Source: Alnus glutinosa (Eukaryota > Streptophyta > Magnoliopsida > Fagales > Betulaceae). Taken from it: DNA of 64,000 nt. The notes below the pieces were generated by a model, which saw only the letters and a list, made by a program, of their open reading frames with translations, was not told the origin of the DNA and made no database searches. The DNA lies in the NCBI RefSeq assembly GCF_958979055.1, contig NC_084892.1, positions 1,492,001-1,556,000 of the forward strand. The letters run 5' to 3'. This document shows, piece after piece, positions 45,331-58,400 of this stretch. How positions within the stretch are numbered: the first letter of the stretch is position 1; each line of letters begins with the position of its first letter. The translations under genes and the position numbers were made by a program.

Positions 45331-47763
45331 GACGTAATGAATTTAAATAATTAGGATTACTCCACAAAATTACTCTACAAATCCTAGAGAATCTAATCTC
45401 ATCTACTTGCACAAACCTAAATAGACAACAAATAAAATAAATACAAACTCTTATCCTCCTTTTCCTTTTCCTTTTCTTTTATTTCTTCCCTTCCCAATGT
45501 AGAGTATTCTTGTCTGGCTAGTCAAAATTAGTAGCTAAAATGTTAAAATGGAACCAAAATAAACTACATCCGGCTTACCAAACTATAGAAACATTTGATG
45601 AGCATTGTACACTCATCAAATGTGGAAAAAAATAAAAATAAAAAAATCTATAACGTTCTCTTTCCTCTAAAAAAATGTGAATAAATAAATCATTGGAAAA
45701 ATTATTTAAATGTAATAGTAAGTGAATAGATAAAATAAATAGCTAAATGTAGGTGCTTAATAGTTGTGCAAATTTTGATATCATTTATGACTAAGCCAAA
45801 TAACTAGCTGATATGCTAAAATGTTTATCAGAAAATATATACTAAAATGAGATCAAAATGAGCTGCATCGAAAAACCAAATTGGAAAAACATTTAATGAG
45901 CACTATTTACTCATCAAATGTGAAAATAAATAAATAAATAACATTCTCTCTCATCTCAAAAAAAATAAAAAAAAAATATTCAAAAAAAATAACATTTAAA
46001 TATAATAATGAAAGTTGATAGATAAAATAGAGTTTGAATGTAAGTAGTTTGGAAAATTGAGCAACTATAATATAATTATTAATTTTTTAGCAAAGAGTAA
46101 TGCTATTTTATATTATTTCTCCTATTTAATTTTTAAAAAAATCAATCATTAAATTTGTAGAACCTACACTTTCATCCTATATTAATGATCAAACAAAAAA
46201 CAACCAATACTTTATATGAGATGATGCCATGGAGACTCCACCGACTAAGTTGCCCACATTAGTCAACTAAAATAGAAATAAAACATAAATAATAATTTTT
46301 TTTTAAAAAAAGTAATTTTTTAGCTGTGAAAAATGTTGTTTTGTATTATTTCTCCTAATTAACTTTTTTTTTTGTTTTTTTTTTTTAAAAAAAAATCAAT
46401 CATTAAATCTGTAAAATCTACATATTCACCCGATATTAATGATTAAACAAAAAACAGCCAATACCCTCTACGAGACGACACCTTAGAGACCCCATTGATT
46501 AAGTTGCTTATACCAATCAAAAAGAAAAAAAGAAAAAAAAGAGAGTAACTTTTTAGCTAAGAATAATGTATTTTGTATTCTTTCTCGTTTTTTATTTATT
46601 AAAAAAATAATCCGGACCTACACCTTCACCCGACATTAATGATCAAGGATTAGAATCCCTTACCGAAAACAACCAATACCTTATACCAAACAACATCATG
46701 GAGACCCACCGTAATAATGTAATTTGTATTCTTTCTCATATTTATTTTTTTTTTTTTTAAAAATAATAATAACCAAACCGAACCTACACCTTCACCCGAC
46801 ATTAATGATCAAGAATCAGAATCCCCTACCAAAAACAGCCAATACCTTATACCAGACGACGCCGTGGAGAGACCCTACCGACCAAGTTGCCCATACCAAT
46901 CAACTAAAATAGAAAAAAATAAAATAAAAATTTAGCTCAACATAAGGAAATGCTAGAGTTTTTAATTTTTTCTACAAAATTTGATCTCCAAATGAATATG
47001 TCATAAGAGAAATGCTAGAGTTTTTAAAAGTGTGATATCATGCACAGAAGATAGGGTATTCAATTCAAAGAGGTCATAAATAATTGATTTTGTTTTGTTT
47101 GATATCAGCGTAACATCAAATTATTATTGTCTGTTGGACACTCTATGATTTAATAATATATTACACAAAAAAACAAAAACAAAAATAGTAATCTTGGGAC
47201 CTTTCGCCCCTGACAGCTGAACCTTTCTACAAGCAATATTTGTTTAGGCGACGTTACGTCGGTGGGATGAGTAATGTTAGAATTTATTATATTATTATTT
47301 TTATATGTTTTTTTTTAAAAAAATAATATAACTCTTAAAATTATTATTAATTTTGTAATGGATTATTATTATATTTTGATCTAGTAGTGATTTTTAAAAA
47401 CCACATTAGTTTTGGAAGAACATAAAAATAACAAAAGAGTGACTTTTAGAATTATTCTATTAAGATATTCTTACTGTGTGCTTACTTAAATAAATAAATA
47501 AATAAAATATCCAACATGCAATTACCAAAGTTGTATCAATAATTTATGTACTTCAAAAAGTATTTTTATTTTTTATATTTGTTTTGATTAATGTGACGTA
47601 TTTTTAAAAAAATTAATATATATATATATATATATTTAAAATATATTATGTTAATTAATATAAAATAAATGTAATAAATAATTATGAAAAATATCATATC
47701 TCTACCTCAAACTAGAGGTAAGGTACTAAGATGTAGGAATGCTCGTACTCAACCACTGTTTTT

Positions 47764-47764
<1 letters not shown>

Positions 47765-47807
<43 letters not shown>
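47765..47807. repeat. 43-bp poly(T) tract
   Basis: An unbroken T run just before element B2. The matching place in unit 1 (about 44294-44315) has a short T run followed by A's. It could be a microsatellite expansion or an assembly artefact. Confidence 0.85.
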
Positions 47808-47810
<3 letters not shown>

Positions 47811-47826
47811 ATAGTTCTACAATAAT

Positions 47827-48382
47827 GTTTCGTTTATTTCGACATAAAATAGTTTATGATAAATGATTTTGGCATTTTCTAATGTTTAGTAGAAGCGAAA
47901 ATAATGGTCAATCGGAAAATGATTTTCGTTTGACCAAACATGCTTAGTAAATTTCACAAAATGATTTATGATTTTTAAAAGCGTAAATCATTTTTCGTAG
48001 ATGGCAGACGCCATTGAGCATCTTTTAAATGACGCAGTCGACCTTTACGTTCAAGCAGTTGACTATCGTCGGATTCTGACAAGCCAGATTCCGGTACCGA
48101 CCTAAAAATTATGCTGGAATCTGGCGACGTCTGACCGCCGTTGCAGGATTTTGGCGGTACTGTGCCAGATTCCGGCCAGACTAGCAAGAACGGCCGGATC
48201 CTTGGCCATCTGGTCGGGATCCTCGACGAATCCAGCCGTTATGGTTGAGAAACTCCTAGAATGGCAGGATCCTCGCCAGGATGGCTGGCTTCTGGCCGTT
48301 TTGTGCTGGATTCCAGTGACCTTCGCCAGAATCTGGCACAAAAGGCCAGATTTCGGCCACTTTTGACGAAATCTGTATGCGC

Positions 48383-48447
<65 letters not shown>

Positions 48448-48632
48448 ATATTAATATTTGTAATATTGTGGATAAAATTTAATTTTTTGAAATTAATATG
48501 ATTGAATAAAAATATAAAAAATATTTGTAATTTTTCATACGCGCTAAACACCGAAAAATGATTACGATGGAAGATAATTTTTCTAAAAAAATAACTTCCC
48601 TAAAAATATTTTACGACTGAAACAAACGAAAC
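47827..48632. mobile_element. TIR element in macro-repeat unit 2 (B2)
   Basis: Copy of the element at 44331-45112 with ends GTTTCGTTTATTTCGAC and the complement of GTTTCGTTTGTTTCAG. It has the same flanking sequence and the same interior motifs, with a longer TA microsatellite (about 48385-48442). No coding capacity. Confidence 0.68.
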
Positions 48633-49573
48633 ATAAGACACAATGAATTTAAATAATTAGGATTACTCCACGAAATTACTCTACAAATCCTAGAGAATCT
48701 AATCTCATCTATTTGCACAAACCTAAATAGACAAAGAAATAAAATAAATACAAACTCTTTTCATTTTCTTTCTTATTATCATCCAAATAGAATCTACTAA
48801 TCTTCCTTTTCTTTTATTTCTTCCCTGCCCTTCCTAATGTAGAGTATTCTCGTCTGGCTAGTCAAAATTAGTAGCTAAAATGTTAAAATGGAACCAAAAT
48901 AAACTAGATTCGGCTTACCAAACTATAGAAACATTTAATGAGCATTGTGCACTCATCAAAAGTGAAAAAATAAAAATAAAAAAATCTATAACGCTCTCTT
49001 TCCTCTAAAAAAATACGAATAAATAAATCATTGGAAAAATTATTTAAATGTAATAGTAAGTGAATAGATAAAAATAAATAGCTAAATGTAGGTGCTTAAT
49101 AGTTGCAAATTTTGATACCATTTATGACTAAGCCAAATAACTAGCTGATAGGCTAAAATGTTTATCAGAAAATATATACTAAAATGAGATTAAAATGAGC
49201 TGCATCGAATAACCAAATTAGAGAAACATTTAATGAGCACTATTTACTCATCAAATGTGAAAAAAAAAAAAAAAAAAAATTACATTCTCTCTCATCTCAA
49301 AAAAATAATAAAAATATTCGAAAAATAAACATTTAAATATAATAATGAAAGTTGATAGCTAAAATAGAGTTTGAAAACTTGAGCAACTAAAACATAATTT
49401 TTAATTTTTTAGCAAAGAGTAATGCTATTTTCTATTATTTCTCCTATTTAATTTTTTTTAAAAAAACCAATCATGAAATCTGTAGGACCTACTCTTTCAC
49501 CCGATATTAATGATCAAACCGAAAACAACCAATACTTTCTATGAGACGATGCCTTGGAGACCCCACCAACTAA

Positions 49574-49889
49574 GGGTTCGTTTGGGTTTGCGATTTCAAA
49601 AAGTGCGATTTAAAATAACGATTTTAAAATGTGCTATTTGAAAAAAATGATTTTTAAAAACGCAGTTAAGCGTTTGGCAAAATCACAGTTTAGCCTTTAA
49701 AATCACGAATTTACCTTTTAAAATTCTGCGTTTTCAAAAAAGCACCATCTTATCTGCGATTTGAAAAAGCAGATTTTCTGCGTTTTCAAATCGCAATTTT
49801 TAAAAACGCAGTTCCCAAACAATCTATGTTCTGCGATTTGGTTTAAAATCGCACTTATTGTCTATGAAATCGCAATCCCAAACGTACCC
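49574..49889. mobile_element. Tourist-like (PIF/Harbinger) MITE, copy 2, inside a macro-repeat sub-unit
   Basis: 316 bp, closely similar to 35359-35673. The termini are GGGTTCGTTTGG and the complement of GGGTACGTTTGG. TAA flanks both ends (49571-49573 and 49890-49892). It splits a sub-repeat core between CCCCACCAACTAA and GTTACCCATACC. The unoccupied equivalent is visible at about 46240 (ACCGACTAAGTTGCCC). Confidence 0.9.
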
Positions 49890-51424
49890 TAAGTTACCCA
49901 TACCAGTCAACTAATTAACATAGAAATAATTAAAAAGAAAAAAGTAATTTTTTTAGCTATGAATAATGTTGTTTTGTATTATTTCTCCTAATTAACTTTT
50001 TTTTTAAAAAAATAAAAAATAAAAAATGTTAAATATGTAGGACCTACACATTCACCCGATATTAATGATCAAACAAAAAACAACCAATACCTTACATGAG
50101 ACAACGCCTTGGAGACCCCATCGACCAAGTTGCTCATACCAATCAACCAACAAAAGAAATAAGTAATTTTTTAGCTAAGAATAATGTATTTTGTATTCTC
50201 TCTCTCTCTAAAAAAAAAAAAAACCAATTCGGACCTACACCTTCACCCGACATTAATGATCATTAATGAAGGATCCGAATCCCGTACTGAAAACAACCAA
50301 TACCTTATACCAGACGACAACATGGAGACCCCACCGACCAAGTTGCCCATACCAGTTAACTAAAATAGAAAAAAATAATAATTTTTTAGTTATGAGTAAT
50401 GTTGTTTTGTATTCTTTTTCATAATTAACCTTTTTTTTTAAAAAAAAAAATCATTAAATCTGTAAGACCTACACTTTCATCCGATATTAATGATCAAACC
50501 AAAAATAGCCAATACCTTTTACGAGACGACGCCTTGGAGACCCCTTCGATCAAGTTGCTTGTACCGATCAACGAAAAAAAGAAAGTAATTTTTTAGCTAA
50601 GAATAATGTATTTTGTATTATTCTGTTTATTTTTTAAAAAACCAATCCAAACCTATACCTTCGCCAAACTTTAATGATCAAGGATCATAATCCCCTACCA
50701 AAAGCAGCCAACACCTTCTACCAGACGACGCCGTGGAGACCCCACTCTGACCAAGTTGCCCATACTAGTCAACTAAAATATAAAAAATAAAAACAAAAAT
50801 TTAGCTAACATAAGAGAAATGCTAGAGTTTTTTATTTTTTCTACAAAATTTGATCTCCAAATGATGGGTCATAAATTATTAATCCCATGAGATGGTAACA
50901 CAATTTCTAAAATAATAGAACATGTAGAATTGTGACACATTATTTAGAGACAAAATTTTGAAATAAAAAAAAAATTGAGAAGTATAGGTTTTCTCTCATA
51001 ATAATGCTATTTTGTATTTTTTTTCTCACATTTAATTTTTTTTAAAAATCAATCAGGACCTACACCTTCACCGACATTAATGACCAAATCAAAAACAACC
51101 GATACGGAGTATTACGTACCTTCTACCAAACGACGCCGTGGAGACCCCACCGACCAAATTGTCCACACAAGTCAAACACGCCGGCTCTAATCGAACGTTT
51201 CGGCCTAATCACACTCACGGGCCCACTTTGGCGGCTGACAATTTTCACTTCTCGTACAGTACAGTTCATGGAAAACGAGAGTAAATCTAAACTCCTCCTG
51301 CGGGGCAGACCCGCGTCCGACCCACACGCCACGTTCGCGCGTACAAGTTTTCCTCTCGTTGGCTTCTCTCCTTTTTTGATAAGTAAACATAGCTGTCAAC
51401 GCTATTTGAAAATTATCATTCAAA

Positions 51425-51483
51425 TGTGGCTGCTGGGATTCGAGCCCAGGTCTCCACGGCCACAACGTGGAATTCTCACCACT
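51425..51483 (-). pseudogene. Truncated tRNA-His(GTG)
   Basis: The minus strand reads, from the D arm onward, exactly like plant nuclear tRNA-His: AGTGGTGAGAATTCC, CGTTGTGGCCGTGGAG (anticodon GTG), then CTGGGCTCGAATCCCAG (T arm), GCAGCCAC and A. The 5' half of the acceptor stem and the first D-arm bases (about 13 nt) are missing and replaced by unrelated sequence, so it cannot form a mature tRNA. Read on the plus strand in one frame it gives GFEPRSPRPQRGILTT, a peptide that appears as a spurious ORF product in plant annotations. Confidence 0.9.
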
Positions 51484-52450
51484 TCCTATTGGACCTATTC
51501 TAATTATTATTTTTAAACTAAATTATTGAGATTTTATAATTATTATTTTTAAATTAAATTATTGATATTTTATCATATATTTCCAAATAATAATGTTCAA
51601 CCTACAATTTTTTTTTTTTTTTACAATTTATTGATATGACACATTTGGGTGTTCTACAAAATTAAAAAAAATTGGATAAAATCTTATTTATTTTTAAAAA
51701 ATTACGAATACAAATATAATTTATTTTTTAAAAACAATACACCCAAACATTCATTTTAATCATTAACATTTTTCTTTTCGAAGATAGTCGCTCAAATACT
51801 ATAAATTTTTTTATAAATTAATATGACAATTCACCTAACATTTACCATATAAAACCACTAAACCACTAAATCATTAAATTTATTTCTCAAATTTTGTGTA
51901 TGTCTTAGCAATACTTACCATTTCAATAATTAAATAATTAAATAATATTACTTTTTACGCTCATATTATTATACTCATTTAATACCGACAGAAGACTGAT
52001 AGAATGTGTTTTAACGAAATACAAAAAAGGCTAATCCTCATCTCACTATGCTTATGTGGTAGTATTTATCAATCATTAATATTTTTTTTTTTATATTAAT
52101 CATTAATATATTTTTTTTCCTTTATGAAATAAAGACAGATTCAAAAGTTGATGAAAAATATTATACACACTTCAATTTCATACCTTTGTTTTTAAAGGGA
52201 ATTTCATACTCTTTTAAATACATTTATTTTGATGTAGCATTAAAAATTACCATTAAATTAAGAATGATAGATGATACCAAATCAAGAGAAGTGAGATAAA
52301 GGGGTATCGCATATCCCTTACTCTAGGATCATACGCTGACGATTGGTACTCACGGCATATTATATATCCCGTACGCGCCAAATAAAACCCTCACGCCGCT
52401 CTTCCGATTACCAAACTCAAACGCAGACGCCTTGGATTTACTCTCTAAAA
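51484..52450. other. Upstream region of the threonine deaminase gene
   Basis: AT-rich DNA with no gene or clear repeat. A TATATAT motif at 52361-52367 lies about 85 bp before the start codon and could be the TATA box of the downstream gene. Confidence 0.45.
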
Positions 52451-55400
52451 ATGGAGGCCGTCAGGCTCTTGCCGTACCATTCCACTTTCCTCCGCCCAAA
52501 GCGTCTCGAATTGGCTCCGTCCACCTTCAATGGGACCCACAACAATGCCCAAAAGAGGGAACGTACCGTCAAGACGTTCACCGTCGCCACGCTCCAGGTA
52601 CCGGTGTCCCCCCAACATTCGTATCTTCCGCGCCTTAAAGTCTCGCCCGATTCGCTGCAGTACCCGCCCGGGTTTCTCGGGGCCTCCGTACAGGTCCGTG
52701 TTCGCGATGACGGTGAGGGTGGCAACAAGAGCGACGCCATGGGGTACTTGACGAAAATAATCACGTCGGAGGTCTACGACGTCGCTATCACGTCGCCATT
52801 AGAGCTTGCGCCCAAGCTCTCCGAGCGGCTCGGCATCTCGGTTTGGCTCAAGAGGGAGGATTTACAGCCTGTAAGACTTTTTCTTTTTTATTTTGTTTTC
52901 TTCTTCTAATAGCAACTATGAAGAGATTTGTGTGGAAATGTGTGGGTTTTTATGGTTGAAAGGGACTCAAAGTTGATATAACGTTGAAAACGAAATGGGG
53001 CTGTTTCGTATTTAATGTTAGACCTGTTTCTAAGTGGCTTACATCGTTGTAAATTTTAGATTTTTTTTTTTCTGGGTTTTTGAGCCTTTTTGAATTGGGA
53101 TAGAGTTTCATTAAATTATTTGACTTCTATTCTATCTGTATGTAATGAACAGAGATTGCTGGGGAAAAACACTGATTGTGTAAACTTTTTGGAAAAGCTC
53201 GATTGCCTATCTGGTTGAACGTGGTTACTACTTGGATTCTGAGTTTAAAATAGAGATTTCTTTTGTTCTAAAATGCTGGAAAGAATTTGAACCCTTATGG
53301 ATGCAGCAATCAGAATGCATTTACTTCCTGGTTCTTTATTAAACTTTTTTTCCAACTTTTTTTTGGTGGTGTGGCGTGGGTTTATTTTGTGCTTGAATGA
53401 GAAATGCAGATTAACTGAATTCTCATGGTTTTTTTTCATCTGAGTTTGTAGGTTTTCTCGTTCAAGCTGCGTGGAGCTTATAATATGATGGCAAAAATTC
53501 CCGAAGAACAGTTGAATAGAGGGGTTATCTGCTCGTCGGCTGGAAATCATGCTCAAGGGGTTGCATTAGCTGCCAAGAAACTCGGTTGCAGTGCGGTGAT
53601 TGCTATGCCTGTTACTACACCAGAAATCAAGGTACATTTTGTATGATGTCGCTTTTGGGGTGTGTCAGGAGAAAAGAGCTCTAGCTCTAGCACAAGTGGA
53701 GCTTTTTCCCTTTGTAAAAACAAGCTAGAGGGTGATCTCATTGATTTAAAATCAGGTGCATGCGTAAGTTGGCAATCCAAAAAACAAAAAGCGGGGGCTT
53801 CTTAATTGAATTTTGATTTCTTTATTTTACAGTGGCGATCTGTTGAGAGGTTGGGTGCAACAGTTGTTCTTGTGGGGGATTCTTATGATGAGGCACAAAC
53901 ATATGCCAAAAAACGGGCAAAAGAGGAGTGTCGTACATTCATACCTCCTTTTGATCACCCAGATATCATCGCGGGGCAGGGAACTGTTGGGATGGAAATT
54001 GTAAGTCAAATGAAAAAAGAAGGCCCATTGCATGCTATCTTTGTGCCTGTGGGGGGCGGTGGATTAATAGCTGGTATTGCTGCCTATGTAAAGAGGTTTT
54101 GTCCAGAGGTATGTTGATTGTTGTTTAAGAATTCATGTGCACTGTTAGTTTTGAGTTTTGTTTGATATATCCTCAAGATTTCTTGATGATTTACTGGTCA
54201 ATTATGTTACCTGTTATTGTGCTTGGAAGCATTATTTACAGCTACTAAATTCCACAGTGAAGAAAAAATCATGCCTTTTTCTTTTTGGAGGGGGAGATCC
54301 TCTGAAATTGGGTTGCCATTTGGGCTCTCTTCAAAAAATTGCATTAAGGAAAGAAAATTGAAGTCACCTCTTTCTGTTATTCTTAAATCACATTGGTAAT
54401 TTAATTTCTATATCAAATCGTTTAAAAGGGAGGTGCATGGTTCTAGGGCCTTCTAAAAGTCTAACAAATCCATTTTCTCTGTTCGTACTGTCTTTTTGAT
54501 TGACATTGTGCTTGCTTAAATTGTTTCTTAATACATGACATAATACATCAAGGATTCTTTTCTGATATATTTTATACAGGTAAAGATTATTGGGGTGGAG
54601 CCCTCTGATGCAAATGCAATGGCACTGTCTTTACATCATGGTCGACGAGTGATGTTGGATCAGGTTGGAGGTTTTGCAGATGGTGTTGCTGTCAAAGAAG
54701 TTGGCGAAGAACCTTTCCGCATATGCAAGGAATTGGTAGATGGTGTGGTCCTTGTAAGCCGTGACGCTATATGTGCCTCAATAAAGGTGAGGCTACTTTG
54801 TTGTTTTGAAGTTTGTGTACAAGCTTTCTTTGTTTCTAAATCATGATTATGCATTAAAGATTGTAACCGTGTAAGATGGTGTAGTAGATGAAACTCTGTG
54901 TTCTATATTTTATTGGAGAGCTTAAACCGTCAAAATGATATATAGCAGTTTTAACTCTTAGGATTTGTAATCTTATTGCATGTTACAGGACATGTTTGAG
55001 GAGAAAAGGAGCATTTTAGAACCAGCAGGTGCTCTTGCTCTTGCTGGAGCTGAAGCATACTGCAAGTATTATGGCCTCAAGGGGGAAAATGTTGTAGCTA
55101 TAACTAGTGGAGCAAACATGAATTTCGATAAACTGAGGGTGGTGACTGAACTGGCTAATGTTGGTCGGCAACAGGAGGCTGTGCTTGCAACTGTTTTGCC
55201 AGAGGAGCCTGGAAGCTTCAAACGATTTTGTGGACTGGTATGTCAATATAGCTTTAATCAACTTTTCTTGCAGAACAGTTTTCTTCTCCATGACATGTTA
55301 TGAATACTAGCCTATAGTGCAGGTTTTTATTTATTATAATGTAATTTCAAAAATAAAAAGCATCACATTCAAACCCCAAGCATCATCTCTCTTTTTTATC

Positions 55401-58400
55401 TGCTGCTAAATGACTTGTTTAGAGGCCTTACTTGACATTTCGAGACACTACAATGTGTAGCCCATCAAAACTACTTCTCATGAAGCAAATCCCATTTCAG
55501 TCAATATTGTTGAATGATTAAAAGTATTATATTCTACTTTAAATGACGTAAACACTTTTCCCAAATTTGAAATTAGACCTGCCTCAATTTCATACAAATC
55601 TCTCTCTTTATTTTAATAAGCAAATTTAAGAAATGACAATAACAATTAGTAAGCCCTATAAACCTCGATTAAAAAGTATTATGTTCTACTTTAAATGATG
55701 TAAACACTTTTCCCAAATGTGAAATTAGACCTGCCTCAATTTCATAAAAATCTGTCTCTTTTTATTTTTAATAAGTAAATTTAAGAAATGACACTAACAA
55801 TTAGTAAGCCCTATAAACCTCGATTTACCAAAATAGAGAATGTAGAACTTTCAGTGCATATAGCTCTTCAGGAACCCAATATCCAAACGGATTTTCAGCT
55901 TCAAAGAGCTAGCACTTCTTCAACAACTCTATTGGAAACAATATAACTAAATTCAAAGCAACCCAAGAGTGCCCTTCAAAATTATTCATTGCAAATACTT
56001 ATACATAGCTTCTATTAGAGTAAACAGCATTTACCCACAACCTAGAAGAATCTTAGTCTCCTTCCTCTCTATCTCTTCAATGCAATGCTCCATTGTACTG
56101 TGTTTTTCTAAATTACTTTTCATCTATAATATGCCTCATGGGCTAATATATTATATGACTACAAAGTTGAAATGTGATCGCTACATACGATGATTGGAAG
56201 ACTATTTTGTGTAATTTCTTCTATGCCTTTCCTAGAGTTCCTAACTACTTGGCCAAAATCACATATAATTACTACATCACTTTATTTTCATGAAATCACA
56301 TTAAGATAGATCATCAGCAAAGGAAGTGCCATAATTACCACAAAAGGGATAAAAAAATCCAGAAACTCCCATTTGATTGATGAGACAATGTGGAAAACAT
56401 ATGGATATAAAAATTTACCCAAAAAAGGAATTCAAAAATTGCTTTTTGATTCTTATTTATTTTCTTATGATATTAAAATAGATGACCCAAAATTACCAAG
56501 GGAAAATCGATGTCGAACTTGCATCATTTTCCTAAAATTTTACTGTGAACCAAATGGAAGACAATGGGACCAAAAAAAAAAAAGATCTAAAAGATACTAA
56601 TATCAGAAGTTACAGAACCAAGATTAAATGAGGACCAGAAAATAATATAAGCACCGAGTCTTTTGATGTCTTTTTTAGATCCAACTAAAAAATGTTTGTC
56701 TTGTAGTTATGAAGTTTATGTTGTTACTTCTCAAGAAAAAAAAAAAAAAAGAGTTGTAGGAGACTTGTCAAATAAAGGAAAGTGTAGCTTGAATGTTTAT
56801 CAGGGTGCCGGCTCTCTTCTCAGCCTTGAAGGCTGGTTACAGGGCTCAAGCATTTTGTACTCTCTTGTCTCAGAATTTCCTTAGAACTTGTAATATACTT
56901 CAATCAATTCAGACTACCAAATTCCTTTTAATCTGGGCACACAAAAGACTTTCAGTACAGTTGGATCACCAAAATCATTCCATCTCAAATAGGCACAATC
57001 AATCAGAACACCAGATTATCAATACTATGAACAAACTAAACCAAAAGCTTACAAACAAACTAACCAAAAAGTAGAAACGTGGCTGTGGAAGAATGTGTAC
57101 TGGTTCTGTGAGTGCTTCCCTCTCTCAGCTTCAGTTCATGAAGCCCCAAAGATGCATAGCAGTTGTAACAACACCAGCAGACACCAACACTCTTGGCCAC
57201 AGTAGCTTAACAACAACAGCAGGGACATAAAACATAGTCTCAGCCAACACACCACATTCTCCCCCAGAGTCCATGTTCCCGTAGAAGGATCCAATCTCTT
57301 GCCAGCCGTGCTCATGGCTACCAGCCTACCACTGTACGGAGAAATTACCATTTGGCACATAAGACAAAGTAGTGGACAAATACATGCTCAAGCATTAAGT
57401 AAATTATGATAAACCTTGCAATCATGTAATGCATGCACGGTTGACGTAATTGGCTCAACCTGTGCAGTAAATTGGTCCCACTGTGAAAGATATCCATTTG
57501 TATAACATGCTTTTTGTATACCTAGGGTGCCTTACGCTTTCAATGATATCTTGATTACTTATATAAAAAAATTATTAAAAAAAAAAATCCCAATGTGGAA
57601 AACTATATCAATATTTCAAGCAACAAAATTTTCGATTAAATAGAAATTTCAAATTGAATCAACGTTAAAGTCAACCTGACAATGCCAAGGAAGCCACTAA
57701 CATACCCTCAAGGCAAACTGACAGAGTAGCCTCCTGTCAATGGAGATATACCACTCATCAAATTTGGATAAACAAAAAACCATAAAATTCCCAGTTGGCA
57801 CAAAGTAATTTCCCAATTCAAAAAACCTTTACATCCACAACCAATTCTATCAAACCCATTCTTTTATACACTCCATGTTGATCGTTGGAACAAACAAATG
57901 AAAAAGTTATGCATAAAAACACAAAGATACATCGAAGCAACGAAATTTTTGATTAAATAGAAACCCTAGATTAAATCAACGTCAAAATCAACCTCCACAG
58001 AACCGCAAAAAAAAAACAAGAAGCAAAAAGCTTGACAAAAACAATAGAAAAGAAAATTCTTTACTTCCATACTTTGTTCTTCTCTTGAATGTTGTTGGAT
58101 GCTCTTGATTCCATAATTGGCGTTGAATTGGCTGCTTGAGATCTTTCAAACCCTAAAGAGAGAGAGGTAGAAATTAAAGAGAAGAGAAGCCGATCTATGA
58201 TAGTAATTTGACGTTTCAGCCGACCTGTACGTTTTCTTTCTTCACTGTTTTGTTAGCCGACCCATATGTTGAGGCGTTACATTGTCAATAATTTAGGCTT
58301 TCAACCGGAGGTTAATGCAAGAATAATATGCCACTTGTCATATTTGATAAGCATATTAAACCTTCTTAAAAGGACACTTGTCAGCATTTTAGACTTTCAC

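Larger units (their letters stand above)
42849..51180. repeat. 8.3-kb macro-repeat: 3.4-kb tandem units with 200-235-bp sub-repeats
   Basis: Blocks recur in fixed order. A (GTGCTTAATA, CATTTATGACTAAGCC) starts at 42849, 45735 and 49083. After each A comes a run of sub-repeats with core TTAATGATCAA, GACGACGCC, TGGAGACCCCACCGACC and AGTTGCCCATACCAGTCAA. Then come C (43586 and 47030), the TIR element B (44331 and 47827) and D (45340 and 48640). Sub-repeat cores lie near 43308, 43538, 46230, 46485, 46699, 46865, 49555, 50110, 50323, 50535, 50733 and 51139. One full C-B-D-A-sub-repeat unit is about 3.4 kb, present twice, plus a leading A with two sub-repeats. There are no conserved open frames. 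I do not recognise the family. Confidence 0.85.

Noticed and set aside
51268-51516. Open frame giving GFEPRSPRPQRGILTT
   Set aside because: It is the reverse strand of the truncated tRNA-His, not a protein-coding gene.
56373-56600. 75-codon open frame inside OMR1 intron 5
   Set aside because: No recognisable domain, AT-rich codon use, and it sits within an intron. I could not support it as a gene.
57136-57360. Minus-strand 74-codon open frame in OMR1 intron 5 with Leu/Cys-rich sequence
   Set aside because: Low complexity and no family match. It could be part of a captured fragment but is not supportable as a gene.
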